In this document: positions 1 to 12,039 of the stretch, piece by piece | How the letters are laid out: each line of letters opens with the position of its first letter | Position numbering within the stretch: position 1 is the stretch's first letter | NCBI GenBank assembly: GCA_037349315.1 | Contig: JBAIAC010000004.1 | Span: 77,120,501-77,184,500, forward strand | DNA from: Chelydra serpentina | Lineage: Eukaryota; Chordata; Testudines; Chelydridae | DNA length: 64,000 nucleotides | Reading direction: 5' to 3' | Made by a program: the position numbers and the translations under genes | The notes under the pieces: generated by a model | Seen by the model: the letters and a program-made list of their open reading frames with translations, nothing else | The model's database searches: none | What the model was told of the DNA's origin: nothing

Positions 1-1796
1 ACCTCTGCGGGGAGTAGGAAAGATGTGGGGAGAAGTGGAGCACTGCTAGGAAATAGATGAGCCATTTTTTCGTGCAGCAAGAGATGCATGGGCAATGCAC
101 AAAAGGTAGCCTTTACCTGACGATCAAGGTGGCAAGAAAGGGCCCAAGGAAAATCATTCTGAAAGGAAATTATTTGTCAGGGTTAGCCCCATGAACTTTA
201 TGAAGCCCTAATTATAAACAGCAGGGTGTATAATGAAAATGACAGCCTGACCTTAAACAGCAGAAGTAAGTGGAATTTCTTTCCATGCAGCATTTTGTGA
301 AATATCACAAGTTTTCCCAAAGGTAACTGCATACAGTCACATAGAGCTGCCACATGAAATCTATATCATACAGTAACTCAGAATAACTCTGGTTACTTTA
401 CAGCAGAGCTTCTGGGAGCTGTAGTAATACATTTTCACTAGAGTTTTCAGTTCTAGGACTCCGTGGACCTATATACTGGCACATCAATAACATGCAAATC
501 TATATTAAAAATAACTATTTTCCACAAATGGAAATGTGTGCTATGAAAATTAATTTTGTTACAGACTTTAGTACTCAAATAGACATGAACACTGAAGGAG
601 ACATCAAGAGGGCGTGTAAACAACAAAACCCTAGTATAAAACTCATCCATGATAGGTAAGTCATTCTTAAGTTAATGATTGAAACTGCTTTTTTGTCCTC
701 ATCTTTTCATGTAAAGACCTACACCCAGAGGACAAAGTTCAAAAGCTCCACTGAGAGTTGTTTACAAACCTCAAACACCATTGCTTGACTGTAAAAGGCT
801 TCTTTTAGTCTGTAAAGAGTACAAGCATCATGAATAGTAGCAAGTCACCAGTACAGGATAGACCCTTTTCAAGTACCCTGGTGGAAGTCTAAATCAAGAT
901 GCTGCACAGTGAATGAAAGCGGGTTTGTTAGAAAGAGGAATTGGAGCAAAAGCTGGGATTGTAATATATCAGAGAAGTGATAAGCAGTTTCCCAATGGAC
1001 TAATTAGCTTTGTAGTAGTGATGTATAAAATTTGTTTTATGCTGTATTTCTTTTTTTTAAATGGATAAATATACACCTATTTAAACCTCCCTCAAGGGCA
1101 TGGTGAGACTTTTTTTTGGCAGAGTCTCCCCATTATGCCTGAATGCATTTCTAGTGCTCTTTACTGGGTGACTTGTGCATGTTCTTCCAGAACAGTTTGG
1201 AGTATCATTACAGTCCTTCTTCCAAATGCCAAAAATGAGATTTCAGACTGCTACATTCAAAGGAGTCTATTGCACTAATTCTCCTTGTTCCTTTTCTTAA
1301 TCCTGACCTAGATTCAGAGCCTACCCTAATACAGTTTATAGTGAGTACACTCACTTGTTTAAAAAAGAGAAAGAGAAATAGAGTCAACAAAATTGAATTT
1401 TGTCCAGGAATAGGGGAATTACATTTCCAGTTCAGAAAGTTAGTCTGCAAAGGACACTTTTGGAGACTTCATAACATACTTTTTGTTTACTTCCAAAGAG
1501 ATTCAAGGAGGAATGGGTGCAGGACATTCAACAAAATGTTGCTGAATGGTAGAAAAAGTCGGCGCAAAACATGTGTCAGTCTTCAGTTGCTACTTGAACA
1601 CTTCAGGGAGGGAAGGGAAGGGGTTGGTTTTGTTTTTTTGTTTCAAAAAACAAGCTTATCTTTTCAGCAACCACAATTTGAAAAGAAACAAAAACACAGA
1701 AAAAGTAGAAATGAAGGGATCATTGAAATAAGTTATAATGTCCTGGGCAGATTGAGAAAACACATCAGAAAATACACATGGACTTTAGCATAGTCT
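1..1796. other. Unannotated flank
   Basis: I recognise no gene or named repeat here apart from a weak splice-bounded candidate at 117-158. A 150-codon open frame at 1341-1793 (+) is low in complexity and lysine/arginine rich, resembles no family I know, and is treated as chance. Confidence 0.5.
117..158 (-). other. Candidate 42-nt internal exon (speculative)
   Basis: On the minus strand a good acceptor (pyrimidine-rich tract ending TTTCAG) is followed by exactly 42 nt and then a CAG|GTAAAG donor. Two frames are open across it: one begins NDFPWALS, the other begins MIFLGPF and is hydrophobic. The length is a multiple of three. I do not recognise the peptide. It could belong to a minus-strand transcript starting at the CpG island near 17.7 kb, but splice-like pairs also arise by chance at this scale. 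Confidence 0.18.
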
Positions 1797-2100
1797 ATAA
1801 GAGGGCTAGAACAATTATTAGGAGGAGATTTCAATTATCCTAGTATTGACTAGAATAGCAACTGTAGAATTACTGAGAAAGGACATAGGTTCCTGGAAGG
1901 GGTATAGAGGTGTTTCCTCAAACAGATTTTCAAATAACCACCAAGGTCACAAGCGAGTCTAATTTACTCCTAAAACAGGTATGATTAATGATCTAGAAGT
2001 TGCTGGAAAATCTAGTGTCTGAATAATCACAGCATTATCACATCTAAAAAGTGATCCTGAGTGCATAAAAGAAGAGATCTAAAATGTACTACACATTAAA
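1797..2100 (+). pseudogene. CR1 endonuclease fragment
   Basis: A short stretch translates to a recognisable CR1 endonuclease signature: GGDFNYPSID at 1821-1850, then RFLEGV in the same frame at 1887-1904. It is broken by stop codons (for example 1851-1853 and 1905-1907), and nothing of the reverse transcriptase follows. It is an old, decayed internal piece of a CR1 non-LTR retrotransposon and cannot encode a working enzyme. The outer limits are approximate because only the motif core is readable. Confidence 0.5.
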
Positions 2101-2104
2101 ACAA

Positions 2105-3299
2105 ATATGAATGTACAGTAAACTGAATATGGGCTTAAAAAATATTTAGGGATTGATCCCAACCCCATTCAAGTCAAGGTGAGTTTTTCTATTGGCTCTA
2201 GTAGCCATTGGTTAATTCCTGTAGTTATATGGCTCACTATGGGCACCATAGGTAGGTGTACCTCTTCTTCAGGCAAAGACCACCTCCTTAAGACCCACAG
2301 CAATGGCATGAGCACAGGGCACAATGCTGGTGCATATTCAAATCATAAATAAGAAAGCAGCAACTCGGGCATGGCAAGGAAGTAGGAGGGCAGAGGAGGG
2401 AAAGGGGAACTATTTACATTTTTGTCAAGAGAAGCATCTTTCCCAGTTTAAAAATAAGAGGAGAGGATAGTTCTTTTCAGTCACATAACTTAGCAACTGT
2501 TTACATAAATTGAGAGACAACAGGTAATTCAATTGCATTTACTATAATAACAGACGTCTGATGTCTGCTTAAATTTTAGATACAGCTAGGTATAATCTGA
2601 GTAACAAGCCAAAGAAGCATCTATCCTTTAAAATAGCTCCATGCTTACCTTGCGCTTCAAATCACTACAGAACTACTAGCTTGTAAATGGCTGTGTTTTT
2701 TCTGTTGTTGGTTATTATGAATTATTAAATGACTACATGATTAATTATCAACAACTTAATAATTGTAATTAATTAATTCTATCAAATAATATTAATTCTA
2801 TTAAGCAATTCAGCTCTATGAACAGTTAGAGGATATGTATAGGAACAGAAAAACTACACGAAGGGACCAGTCTTCCTCCTGCTGAAATCAATAGTAAAAA
2901 TGGGAGTAGGACAGGTATCAAAGTAAGGTAAAAAGAGCAAGTATTTGCATAGTTGACTTCGTTGCTCTTTATTGTTCTCCTATCCTTTCACTGTGATGGT
3001 TAGACCTCTTCACTTTAACTGTACTTCTGCATTTTTAAGAAAGTACACTTTTTTTAGTTTGTTCTTTCATGATACCCCAAAGAATTGAACCCAATCAAAA
3101 ACACTAAAAATATTAAGACCGAAAAATGTCCATTAATTTTGGGTGCCCAATCCTGTAAACACTTACGCATATGAGTAGTGGCAGAATAGGCTCATAGTCT
3201 GTTAACAGTTATATTTACAACTACTGCCTCTCCTCCTCTAGTTTTCAAGGATCTAAAATCAATTAGGCTGCACAGAACAAGTGAGAAGTCGCAATTAAA
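2105..3299. other. No gene seen
   Basis: AT-rich sequence. A remnant of an old amniote palindromic repeat (aatcctgtaaacacttacgc, near 3150-3172) is the only thing I recognise. An AAG|GTGAGT donor-like site at 2180 lies in another repeat-like motif and is not taken as an exon. Confidence 0.4.
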
Positions 3300-3597
3300 G
3301 GGTACGTCTATACTACCCGCCTGATTCGGCGGGTAGCAATTGATCTTCTGGGATCGATTTATCGCGTCTCGTCTAGATGCGAAAAATCAATCCCGGAAGT
3401 GCTAGCCATCGACACTGGTGCTCCTGCTCTGCGCGAGGAGTAAGCGGAGTCGACGGGGGAGCCTGCCTGCTGCGTCTGGACCCGCGGTAAGTGCTTTTTA
3501 GTTCGAACTAAGATACTTCGACTTTAGCTACGTTATTCACGTAGCTGAAGTTGCGTATCTTAGTTCGACCCCCACTCCTCCCAGTGTGGACCAGCCC
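3300..3597. mobile_element. PIF/Harbinger MITE with internal hairpin
   Basis: A 298-bp non-autonomous element. Its ends, GGGTACGTCTATACTA and the reverse complement of AGTGTGGACCAGCCC, match the terminal repeats of the full Harbinger at 31901-36948. The flanks are AAA on both sides, the expected 3-bp target duplication. It closely resembles the MITE at 36952-37308, including GATCTTCTGGG near the left end and GTCGACGGGGGAGCCTGC in the middle. At about 3502-3570 an imperfect inverted repeat of about 30 bp per arm would fold as a hairpin. There is no coding capacity. Confidence 0.8.
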
Positions 3598-4094
3598 AAA
3601 GAGGCTAAAAATCTAATTCTAACTGAAAAACAATATTACCCAGGCACAAATGGTAAGAGGGCTTTGTATGACAAAGTGCTTGAAGTGCCCCCTGCTGTAC
3701 CCACCAAATTAAAAGTTCATTTTCAAAAAAGAAGCCTATATGTTCTGGGACACAAACTAGCTAGCCACTAGCTGTCTCACCAGGGACCCATATCAATTTG
3801 GGAGGTAGAGAAATAAAGTGACTTCAAGACTCAAGGCCAAATTCAACCTGGGTAATGAGGTACACTCCTTTCATGTTAATGGACTTACATCCAGGCTGAA
3901 TTTGGCTTGACTTTTACTATAGCATTCTCATTGTTGTCAATATGTTTTAGGGCATATTAGCTGGTCCAAACATAACATATTAGTGTTCACTTCTATTCCC
4001 TTTCATAGAAAATATTTGTACAAATGTGAAAAATTTATTTCTGATTGATTACTACACAATTTCAGAACTACAGAAAAATTGAAGTGATAAGAAA

Positions 4095-4410
4095 CTGGCT
4101 AGATGCTGCAACAGAAGATTCAAGAAAGATTGTGATGGTTTGGACACATGTCAAGAATGGACCTGGAAAGGAGACAATACATGGTGATATATACCAGAGT
4201 GCAAGGAACCAGAAACAGAGGAACATGGAGGATGCATTAGACAGCTACAGTGAAGAATGATATTGAACTAAAAGGTTTAAAAAGATGATGAACAAAGCCA
4301 TGAAGCTGGTACAAAACAGAATGTGGTGGAAAGACTAAATTCAGCTCCAGCGTCACTGCTTAACTGAGGAACGGGAATCAAAGAAGAACATAAGGAATGG
4401 AGAACAACTA
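4095..4410 (+). pseudogene. Decayed LINE reverse transcriptase C-terminus
   Basis: Read across frames, this stretch resembles the C-terminal tail of EN-RT retrotransposon proteins: a degraded form of the (R)WFGHV-R-M region (VWTHVKNG), a basic glycine/arginine-poor linker, then a D-V-K-N-D-I-E-L segment and QNRMWWKD near 4310-4340. Several frameshifts and stops interrupt it. No upstream RT motifs remain. The clade (RTE-like or another EN-type LINE) cannot be settled by eye. Confidence 0.4.
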
Positions 4411-4540
4411 AGGTGAAAACATTTTTGTACTTCTGGAATTTTTTCCAGTTGACATGAAATTAGGCATTTTGTGTTATATTTGTCATCTTTCTACTTGACT
4501 CATTATGTTTAGGCAAAAAAAAATATTTTGCTTAGTTCGG

Positions 4541-4690
4541 TGGTTCTCAACTGTGATCCACTGCTTCTTCAGGGAAAGCCCCTGGCGCGCCGGGCCGGTT
4601 TGTTGACCTGCCACGTCCACAGGTTCAGCTGGTCGCAGTTCCCACTGGCCGCAGTTCGCCACTCCAGGCCAATAGGGGCTGCGGGACGCG
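4541..4690. mobile_element. hAT-like GC-rich fragment
   Basis: Begins with GGTTCTCAAC, a typical hAT (Charlie-type) terminal motif, and continues into a GC-rich stretch containing cagttcccactggccgcag. I recall this kind of sequence as an interspersed element in turtles. The right end is missing, and the fragment runs into Harbinger end sequence. Confidence 0.35.
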
Positions 4691-4894
4691 GTGGACAGCA
4701 CAACCCTCAGCCCGCACCACGTCCCGCAGCCCCCATTGGCTACCCACAGTGCACCGCTCAGAATGTCGATGCTTGCCACAGTACTGTGGACACACACCGC
4801 CGATTTACTGTGTGTAGTGGGGACTCACGCACTCGACTTTATACTATCTGTTCCCCAAAATCAACTTCTGTAATTTTGTAGTGTAGACATAGCC
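4691..4894. mobile_element. Harbinger right-end fragment
   Basis: The run from CTACCCACAGTGCACCGC through ACTCGACTTT to GTAGTGTAGACATAGCC parallels the right terminus of the complete Harbinger at about 36780-36948. TTA follows the terminus, as expected for the family target. The left part is missing or replaced by the neighbouring fragment. Confidence 0.6.
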
Positions 4895-4897
4895 TTA

Positions 4898-5106
4898 GGA
4901 AACACTATTTCACTAGGTGGGTGGTGAAGCGCTGGAATGGGTTACCTAGGGAGGTGATGGAATCTCCATCCTTAGAGGTTTTTAAGGCCCGGCTTGACAA
5001 AGCCCAGGCTGGGATGTTTTAGTTGGGATTGGTCCTGCTTTTAGCAGGGGTTTGGACTAGATGACCTCCTGAGGTCTCTTCCAACCGTAATCTGCTATGA
5101 TTCTAA
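4898..5106 (+). mobile_element. CR1 3' end fragment
   Basis: About 200 bp of CR1 3' sequence, nearly colinear with the 3' end of the CR1 at 24586-26685. It includes the last ORF2 codons (GTGGTGAAGCGCTGGAATGG region), the segment coding F-K-A-R-L-D-K-A, then GACTAGATGACCTCCTGAGG and a terminal CTATGATTCTA. It is extremely 5'-truncated, as is typical for CR1 copies, and carries no usable ORF. Confidence 0.85.
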
Positions 5107-5109
5107 GAG

Positions 5110-6604
5110 CAGCAGAGCAACACTGGAAAAAGGGGGCAGAGGGCAATCAAATTGACGGACATGGGGTGGAGGGCAGAACTGACTGGAAGGAGGACAGACT
5201 ATTCATTTGAGAGAAATGTAGGTGATTTTATGGCCTTTGACTGTTCTCCAGTCCTTCCTCACAGAAGTTACATATTTACAGATCCTCACATTAGCATTTG
5301 GAGGCCATGGAAGCACAGGTAGTTGCCCCTTTGCTAGTCCTCAGATGAGAGCCTAACTAGCAATTGAGACCTGTACAATCACCAGGCCTTGAAGATGACC
5401 TGCAAACCTTCTTCCATAGAATGAGAGTACCTGTCTTGACTGACCCCTATTACAAGAGGCAGAGGGGAATTAGTAAATACAATAACCGATTGAATTTTAA
5501 AGCCCAGCTCGCTCTCTTTGCTATTTTAGGTATTCAACATGTAACAGTTCCTGTAGTTTATTTCGGGGAATTAAGTTGTTTGGCCTACATACAGTAAAGG
5601 TGATCTATTGTCACTCAGTAATTCAAGGCATTTCAAATGCTTCCCCTTTAAAATTGCAGCGGGAATGAGAGCAAACCCTTAATACATGCAACTCACAAAG
5701 ATTAAAGGAAGACCTTGCACCTGAAACAAGAATAAAATAAACCAAATCTGGACATTGGCTTGGATACAAGAACAGATGTACAAAATCTAATGTAAAAAAA
5801 ACAACCAACAACTTAATTGTGCCTATTATTTTCTACTGTATTGTGCTTGATGTGACTAATGCAGAGTTTGTCCCAATGAAGTTACTCAAAGTGACAAATG
5901 TTTTTTTCCAGAATAGGGCTGTAATTTTCAAAATCTGCTTTAGATCAATACTGTGGACAACTTAGAAAATTTTTGATCTAGTTGCACATGGGACCTGTAA
6001 GGTGAAGGTGCAAATCTATTAGGCTAACAAACTCCAGATCTCTGCTAAATAAACTGAGTTTACATGCCCCATTTAAGGGGGGAAAAAATCACCCTAAGGA
6101 GTGCCATTTTGTTTATTTTTTTCCCCAAAAAACGCTATAGGGACACGTCTACAGAGACTATTTCATACACTAGATGGAACCAATGGAAAAAAGATGGCAT
6201 TTAAAAGCATTATTGGTATTAGAAAAATCAGCAAGGAGGATTATTTTTCCTCTAAATTTTCAGGAATATCTTTTCATCTCCCTCTACCCCAAGATTCTTT
6301 TTGAAGGTGGAGCGCAGGGGCAGGCAAATGACCAAGGCTATGAAAGAGAACCTGGAACAGTGCAAACTATTTGCCCAACTTTTAAAAACTTTTTAGAGAG
6401 TCATGAATTGCAGCTCTTAGAACTCTGTCTCAGTCCTCTGATGGCCATACTCTGAGGCCAGCTTGAAATTGTTTTTATGCCAGCCTTACACAGCTCAATT
6501 TTAAAAACAAACACTGAGCTCCATATTGTTTTGATTTTAACCTGAACCACGCCCTGTCCAAGATTCTTTGCCGTATAACATGTCAGCTATGTCAGCTGCT
6601 GCAA
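5110..6604. other. No gene seen
   Basis: Unannotated sequence with only short open frames and no motif or repeat that I recognise with confidence. Confidence 0.4.
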
Positions 6605-6951
6605 AATCCTACCTCAGCGCCTCAACGTGGTGCAGCGGTGACCCTGGCCGTCTGACAGCTATGGTAGCGGGGCGTATGCCCTGGTAGGTTTTACCATGCT
6701 ACAAAGGTGTCGGACTATCCAATCCAGGGAGGAGGGTTGCTCTCTCAGAGGAAAGAGCGCTTTTCCTGCTCCTTAGAGGTTGAAGGCTAGCTAAGCTTGA
6801 GGAGGTACGTATGCCTGCCCACCTAGCCAGTGGGATGGCTTGAAGTTAACGGCTAAAACAACACGAGTAAATGCACGTTCTACGGCGGCAGAGCGGAAAT
6901 TGAGCGACAAGAGATTGCTAAAAAATGTCAGGTGCTAGGCCAACATGGAAA

Positions 6952-7632
6952 AGGACAATCCTCGCTGTGTGTACTTACAATTGTAGGTCACTGGCAAAGG
7001 AGGAAACTTTAAACCATCTGATGTAGGAGAAGAAAAGGATAAAATGCGATATTCTCGGTGTCTGCAAAACCCGATGAAAGAAGGAGTTGGAAGTCAACTG
7101 GAAGGATGGAAGTGCTGTGAGGCTCAGAAAGGGAGATGGTGCTAGAAATGTTGGAGGAGTAGGATTTATCGTCAATAAAGATTGGTCTTCGAAAGTGATA
7201 TCATGCCAGCTAACATCATCACGTATCGGTGTGCTGCATCTTCAGATGGAGTCAAAAGCTACCCTCAAGGTCATTCAGGCCTACGCTCCCACAAGTGCAA
7301 GTGAGGACGAAGAAGTGGAAGAATTCTACCGAGAGCTTGAAAGAGCTCTCGCGTAAAAGTCCACTTACACTGTCACGATGGGAGATTTCAACGCCAAGGT
7401 CGGGCGAGGGAAAGCTGGCGAAAAGTTCATAGGGAGATACGGCAGCGGCAAAAGGAATGAAAGAGGAGAGAGGCTGGTAGCAATGGCAGAAATGAAAGAA
7501 CTGTACGTGGCAAACACCTAGTACAAAAAGAAGATCTCAAGAAGGTGAACATGGATCACACCAAACGCAAACAGTAAGAATGAAATCGACTATATTCTAG
7601 TCAATAAAAGGCGCATCGTTCAAGACGTCTCT
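6952..7632 (+). pseudogene. RTE endonuclease domain, five in-frame stops
   Basis: This is the N-terminal exonuclease-endonuclease-phosphatase domain that would nick the target DNA to prime reverse transcription. Recognisable blocks in order are TYNCRSLA (about 6973-6996), CDILGVCKT (replacing the usual alxETK), RNVGGVGFIV (about 7147-7176), YAPTSASEDE (7282-7311), GDFNAKVGRG (7381-7410) and NEIDYILVN (about 7579-7605). SDHRLLRAK follows at 7657, inside the next entry. Stop codons at 7024, 7075, 7354, 7519 and 7546 all lie in the frame of the RT and need no frameshift. All look like point substitutions, some of them Trp or Arg codons. The domain cannot be made as one protein. Confidence 0.85.
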
Positions 7633-9744
7633 GTGGTGCAGCCATTCAACACCGGCAGTGACCATCGCCTGCTTAGAGCGAAGTTGATTTTCGACGAAGC
7701 GGTGGAAAAGAAGGCGTTACAGATGGCAAACAGGAAACAGCAGCCGAAGACATTCGATGAAGCAAAGCTGAAAAAAGCAATTTCTGGGTTTGACTGGAGT
7801 CAGATGGAAAAGTGTGATGAGGACTATAGTATCTTTGCTGACAAGTTGAGATGTTGCATAAAAGCAGCTGAAATTAAAAAGCTGAAGAAGGTGAAAGGAA
7901 GAATCTCGATTGAAATGAAAAGCTTGTTGGAGAAGCGGAGAAACATGAAAAGGAGCTCGGATAACAACCTCGAGTACTCCATTCTGTGCAAGCTTATACG
8001 GCGAAAACTGAAGGATGACTTCGAGAACTTCCGGAAAGAAAAGCTCCTTAAAACAGCTGAATCACGCAAGAGCCTCAGCACATGCAAGCGGGAACTGACG
8101 CAGTATAGATTGAGCGTAACAGCATTGAAGAACAAGGATGGAGAGACAGTAATCGACAGAGCAAGGATGGAGGAGGTCTGCAAGGACTTCTATACAGAAC
8201 TGTTCAAATCAAGAATCAACGTCCCCCTCCCAACCCTCGAAGAGTCAGAAGAACGCGTCCCCCCAATAATTGTCAACGAAGTCCGAAGCGCACTACACCA
8301 GATGAAGAAGGGAAAAGCTCCAGGCAAAGATGGAATAACGTCAGAAATTATTTATGCAGGAGGCGAAAAACTTTTGAAGGCCCTCGCTTTAAGATTCAGT
8401 CGATATCTTGAAGAAGGAAAAATACCATCAAGCTGGAAGGAGTCGAATACCATCTTGCTGCACAAGAAGGGTGATCGAGAAAATCTTAAGAACTACCGCC
8501 CTACATGCCTGCTCTCTCACATCTACAAGCTCTTCACAAAGGTGATAACGAATCGACTTTCGCAGAGTCTGGATGAACAACAGGCGAGAGAGCAGGCAGG
8601 GTTTCGAAGACATTTCAGTACGATCGACCATATATTTACCTTTAGCCAGCTCCTAGAAAGAGCGAGGGAATACAAACTCCCACTGTGCATTGCTTTTGTC
8701 GACTATGAAAAGGCCTTCGATAGCGTTGAGTTTAATGCAATATTAAAAGCGCTCGCAGAGCAGGGCATTAACACGCAGTACATTAGTTTGTTGAAGGAAG
8801 CGAATACTGGATGTACAACAGACATTACTCTCCTTGAAACTCCCCTCCGCATCCCAATCGAGAAAGGCGTAAAGCAAGGAGATACAATTTCACCAAAACT
8901 ATTCACCGCCTGCCTCGAAATGGTTATGAACAAGATCAATTGGAGGAGTGGTGTCAACATAAACGGAGAGAGATTATCTCATCTCAGATTTGCAGACCAC
9001 ATTGTACTAATTGCCGAAAGCACCAACCAACTGCAGAGCATGCTACGAAGACTCGACAAGAAAAGTAGTCAGGTCGGCCTGAAAATGAACCGCTGGAAAA
9101 CGAAATGCATGCGATCAGACGTCTTACGAAAAGCCCGAATAACGGTAACAGGAGAAGACATTGAAGAAGTGGAACAGTACATATATTTGGGCCAAGAAGT
9201 TAATATGCGCCAAGACCTGAACGGAGAACTCTCGCGAAGGATTCGGGCAGGATGGTGTGCGTTTAATTCCATCAAGGACGTCCTCAAAGGAAAAACTGAC
9301 AAGACCACACGTAAAAATATTTTCAATTCAGCAGTGCTGCCAGCCATGCTGTATGGCAGTGAAACATGGGCACTGACGAAGAGAGAAGAGCAACGGCTGT
9401 TGGTAGCTGAAAGGGCAATGGAACGAGCTATGTTGGGAATCTCCCTTCTGGATCGTATACCAAATGAAATCATCAGAGAACGCAGCGGGGTGAAAGATAT
9501 TGTCGTGGAAAGCAGACATAACAAGATGCGATGGGCGGGCCACACAGCATGGCTCACGGCTAACAGGTGGACCGCAATCATTGCTGAGTGGTACCCGCGA
9601 GAACAGAAAAGACCCCCCGGTCGGCCTCCAAGAAGATGGGAAGATGACATCGTTAAACGTTTCGGACGAACGTGGAAAAGAAAGGCAAGAGTGCGAGAAG
9701 AATGGCAGACGTGTTCTGATCGGTGCAGTCTTAACGACAGCTGA
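7633..9744 (+). pseudogene. RTE reverse transcriptase, open frame with FADH in place of FADD
   Basis: A 703-codon open frame. It opens with a GTG and continues the endonuclease frame; it is actually open from 7549, so the nominal start is not a true initiation site. It begins with the end of the endonuclease (SDHRLLRAK), then a basic linker. The RT core shows GKAPGKDGI, YRPTCLLSHIYKL, FVDYEKAFDS (motif A, Asp at residue 357) and KQGDTISPKLF. The catalytic FADD box reads FADH (453-456): codon 8998-9000 is CAC where the second metal-binding Asp is expected. The C-terminus shows QEVNMRQDLN, LYGSETWAL and GRPPRRWEDDI, standard for RTE. The long open frame suggests youth, but the missing Asp and lost endonuclease make activity in cis very unlikely. 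Confidence 0.85.
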
Positions 9745-9784
9745 AGTCCGATCGATTCAGGTGATAACATGTCAGGTGTTTTGC

Positions 9785-12039
9785 AATTTGGTTATAGATT
9801 ATTTTTATGACACTTATGTGTGTCTCCTCTTTGCTAGGAGGACTGTGGCCTCATTTTGCAGTTGACTCCTTTGAAAGTGCTGGGGCCTCATAAAAGAAAG
9901 ACACCACTCGCTGTGCCTGCTGATCACAGTTTTCTTTGACATTCATTTAATTATTTCCAAGGTTACGTCTAACACACTTCAACAATTTGGGCTGAAATTT
10001 TCCATGCCACGAATATGTTTCAGGTTGAATTGTTTTGAAAGATTTCAACAAAAATTGTTGAGCTATTTCTGACCATGGGGGGAAAAAAACTCCCAATATG
10101 AATATTTTTCCAACCATTTCTTTAAAGACCTCTAGTTTTGGAACAATTTATATTTGGCAGAGGAAATAATCCTAGAGTCAGCGATATGCCTTTTGCTATC
10201 CCGGTGAAAACCTAAACAGATCTGGACAAGATGTAAGCATGTTAGAATCACCACTTCCACATGCTCAATAGAGCTTCTTAGAGGCCTGCTGCTAAAAATC
10301 TCTGGTTATACTAGTTACACTGCACATGCTCCCGGCCTCAGAGCTCCCTACATGCAACCACAATGATCTTGCTCCCAGCCCTCAACGAGCCTTCTACATT
10401 GCAGGCACAAAGCTAAAGCTCCAGAAGGGACACAGGCCAAGCAGGAGAATACCTTTTGGCCTAAAAGCAGGTGTAGTGGGAACCAGGAAGAGATCATAAA
10501 TTAGAATCTTTATACTTCCACTCATTTGTGTTGATAAGTCTGTGCACTTCACAGCTCCCGACTACTGAGTAAGACCACACATTCATTAGGAAGCAGGCAA
10601 ATATCATTACCCCATTTTACATATGGGACAACTGAATTATTATTTAAGATCATCCCTCGCAGAACTGGGAATAGAACTCGGTCTCTAAAATGACAGATCT
10701 AAGTCTCATCTACATCAACACACTGTTTTTCAGAATCTAGGTGCTTGCTTGTGTTGCATTTAAGGACTAGGACAGCTCACCTCCAGAGTCAGGAATAGAA
10801 CCCAGGATTCCCAGAATTGCTCTGCTATCTAGCAACTGGTTGTGTAAGCCACTAGCAAAAAATGTATCTGAGCCCTCTCTAGTAGTTAGTTCACATAAAG
10901 GAGAACAGCCTGCACTTGAGTTCAAGTGGTAGTGCTTGGCGCGGTGAAGCTAAAGCTCCTGGATTCCAATACTACTGATGACTCAACTGGGGGTAAATAT
11001 GGTACCTCATGATAGAATTCTCATTTTCAGTTCTCTTTTTCAAAACCTAAGAGGTTACATTTAAAAAACCATTAAAATGTTTATGGTTGCATAGTCATGT
11101 GCTAAAAAGTTAGAAAATAGCAAATTAGGGTTTCCTGTGTCACCTTATTTCAGCCTCATTGTATCATAATGCATATGCACAGTCTTTAATTACATAATCA
11201 CATATTATTTCTTACAAGACCCTATACAAGCAGCCTTAATTCTGGCATTTCATAACTTTTGAGTTCTTGACTTTGCAACCTTAATGTTTGGGTTTTTTAA
11301 AATGTTTTAATGTATATTATAATAATCAGCAACAGCACTTACATTGGCAAATCCAGCCCTTGTCTCTGCAGCTGTAGAGGCTCCCTTGACAAGTCAACCA
11401 ATACAGTTATGTATATGGGTGTAGGAAACATGATTCAGGGGTAATCAATGTGAAGCCTGAGGACAAGCTGCATTCAAACTCCCTACAGAACAGAGTGCAG
11501 GGGCAAGGAGGGGCATTGCCAAAGGATCCAGTGCTACACAGATTTTAGTATTTTGCTTTGCAGCAGGGATACAATGCATCCATAAAAGCTACTTCAAACA
11601 GTAGGCTGAAGAAGATGGGCTGAAGGAGATGTCCTTGAGTGGCCTGTATTCTGGGGACTGGTGGTAGATACCAGTAGACAAGAGAGGATTCCATCACCTG
11701 GCAGAGACACCCAGCACCCAAGTCTACTACTTAGACCAAATCTAGGGATCAGAATCGGCCAATCTTTATCTTACCTCTTCAAAAACAATTTACAAGCAGC
11801 GATAAATTAGTTCTTCCCCGTGAGCTAAGTATTACCACATATATTTCTGTATTCCATTAGCCCCATGTCACAGATAGAGAAAATGAGATAGGGGTAGTTA
11901 TTTGTGCAAGGCCACAAAATGGTGCAGACAGGATTAAAACTAAAGAGTTCCAGACTCCAATTCTTGCATTAGGCCACATTCTCTGTCATGCACACGCAAG
12001 ATACAGACAACAACTATTCCATGAAAATGCAATACTTAC
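9785..12039. other. No gene; old MIR/L2-like remnants
   Basis: No coding region recognised. About 10605-10870 contains old SINE/LINE-like phrases (ccccattttacatatgggac; gaatagaacccaggattccc), and about 11845-11985 contains another set (ccccatgtcacagatagaga; gtgcaaggccaca) that I associate with MIR/L2-type repeats on the minus strand. An AT-rich stretch near 9990-10140 (gaaattttcc) resembles the family at 21948-22311. Confidence 0.4.

Larger units (their letters stand above)
6605..9780 (+). mobile_element. RTE-type non-LTR retrotransposon, near full length
   Basis: The element has a 5' leader (about 6605-6950, including a recognisable gcctcaacgtggtgcagcgg segment), an apurinic-type endonuclease region and a reverse transcriptase with the C-terminal tail typical of RTE proteins. 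Endonuclease and RT share one frame, so it was a single-ORF element. The 3' limit is approximate; sequence like ggtgataacatg after the stop may be the short RTE tail. CpG dinucleotides are much denser than in the flanks, which suggests a fairly recent insertion. No target duplication could be identified. Confidence 0.8.

Noticed and set aside
1341..1793. 150-codon open frame (+)
   Set aside because: Low-complexity Lys/Arg/Phe-rich, no known motif, no conserved context; chance opening next to a CR1 scrap.
7633..9744. Host craniofacial-development-protein-like gene
   Set aside because: Such names come from annotation of RTE endonuclease/RT copies; the RT motifs show it is a retrotransposon.
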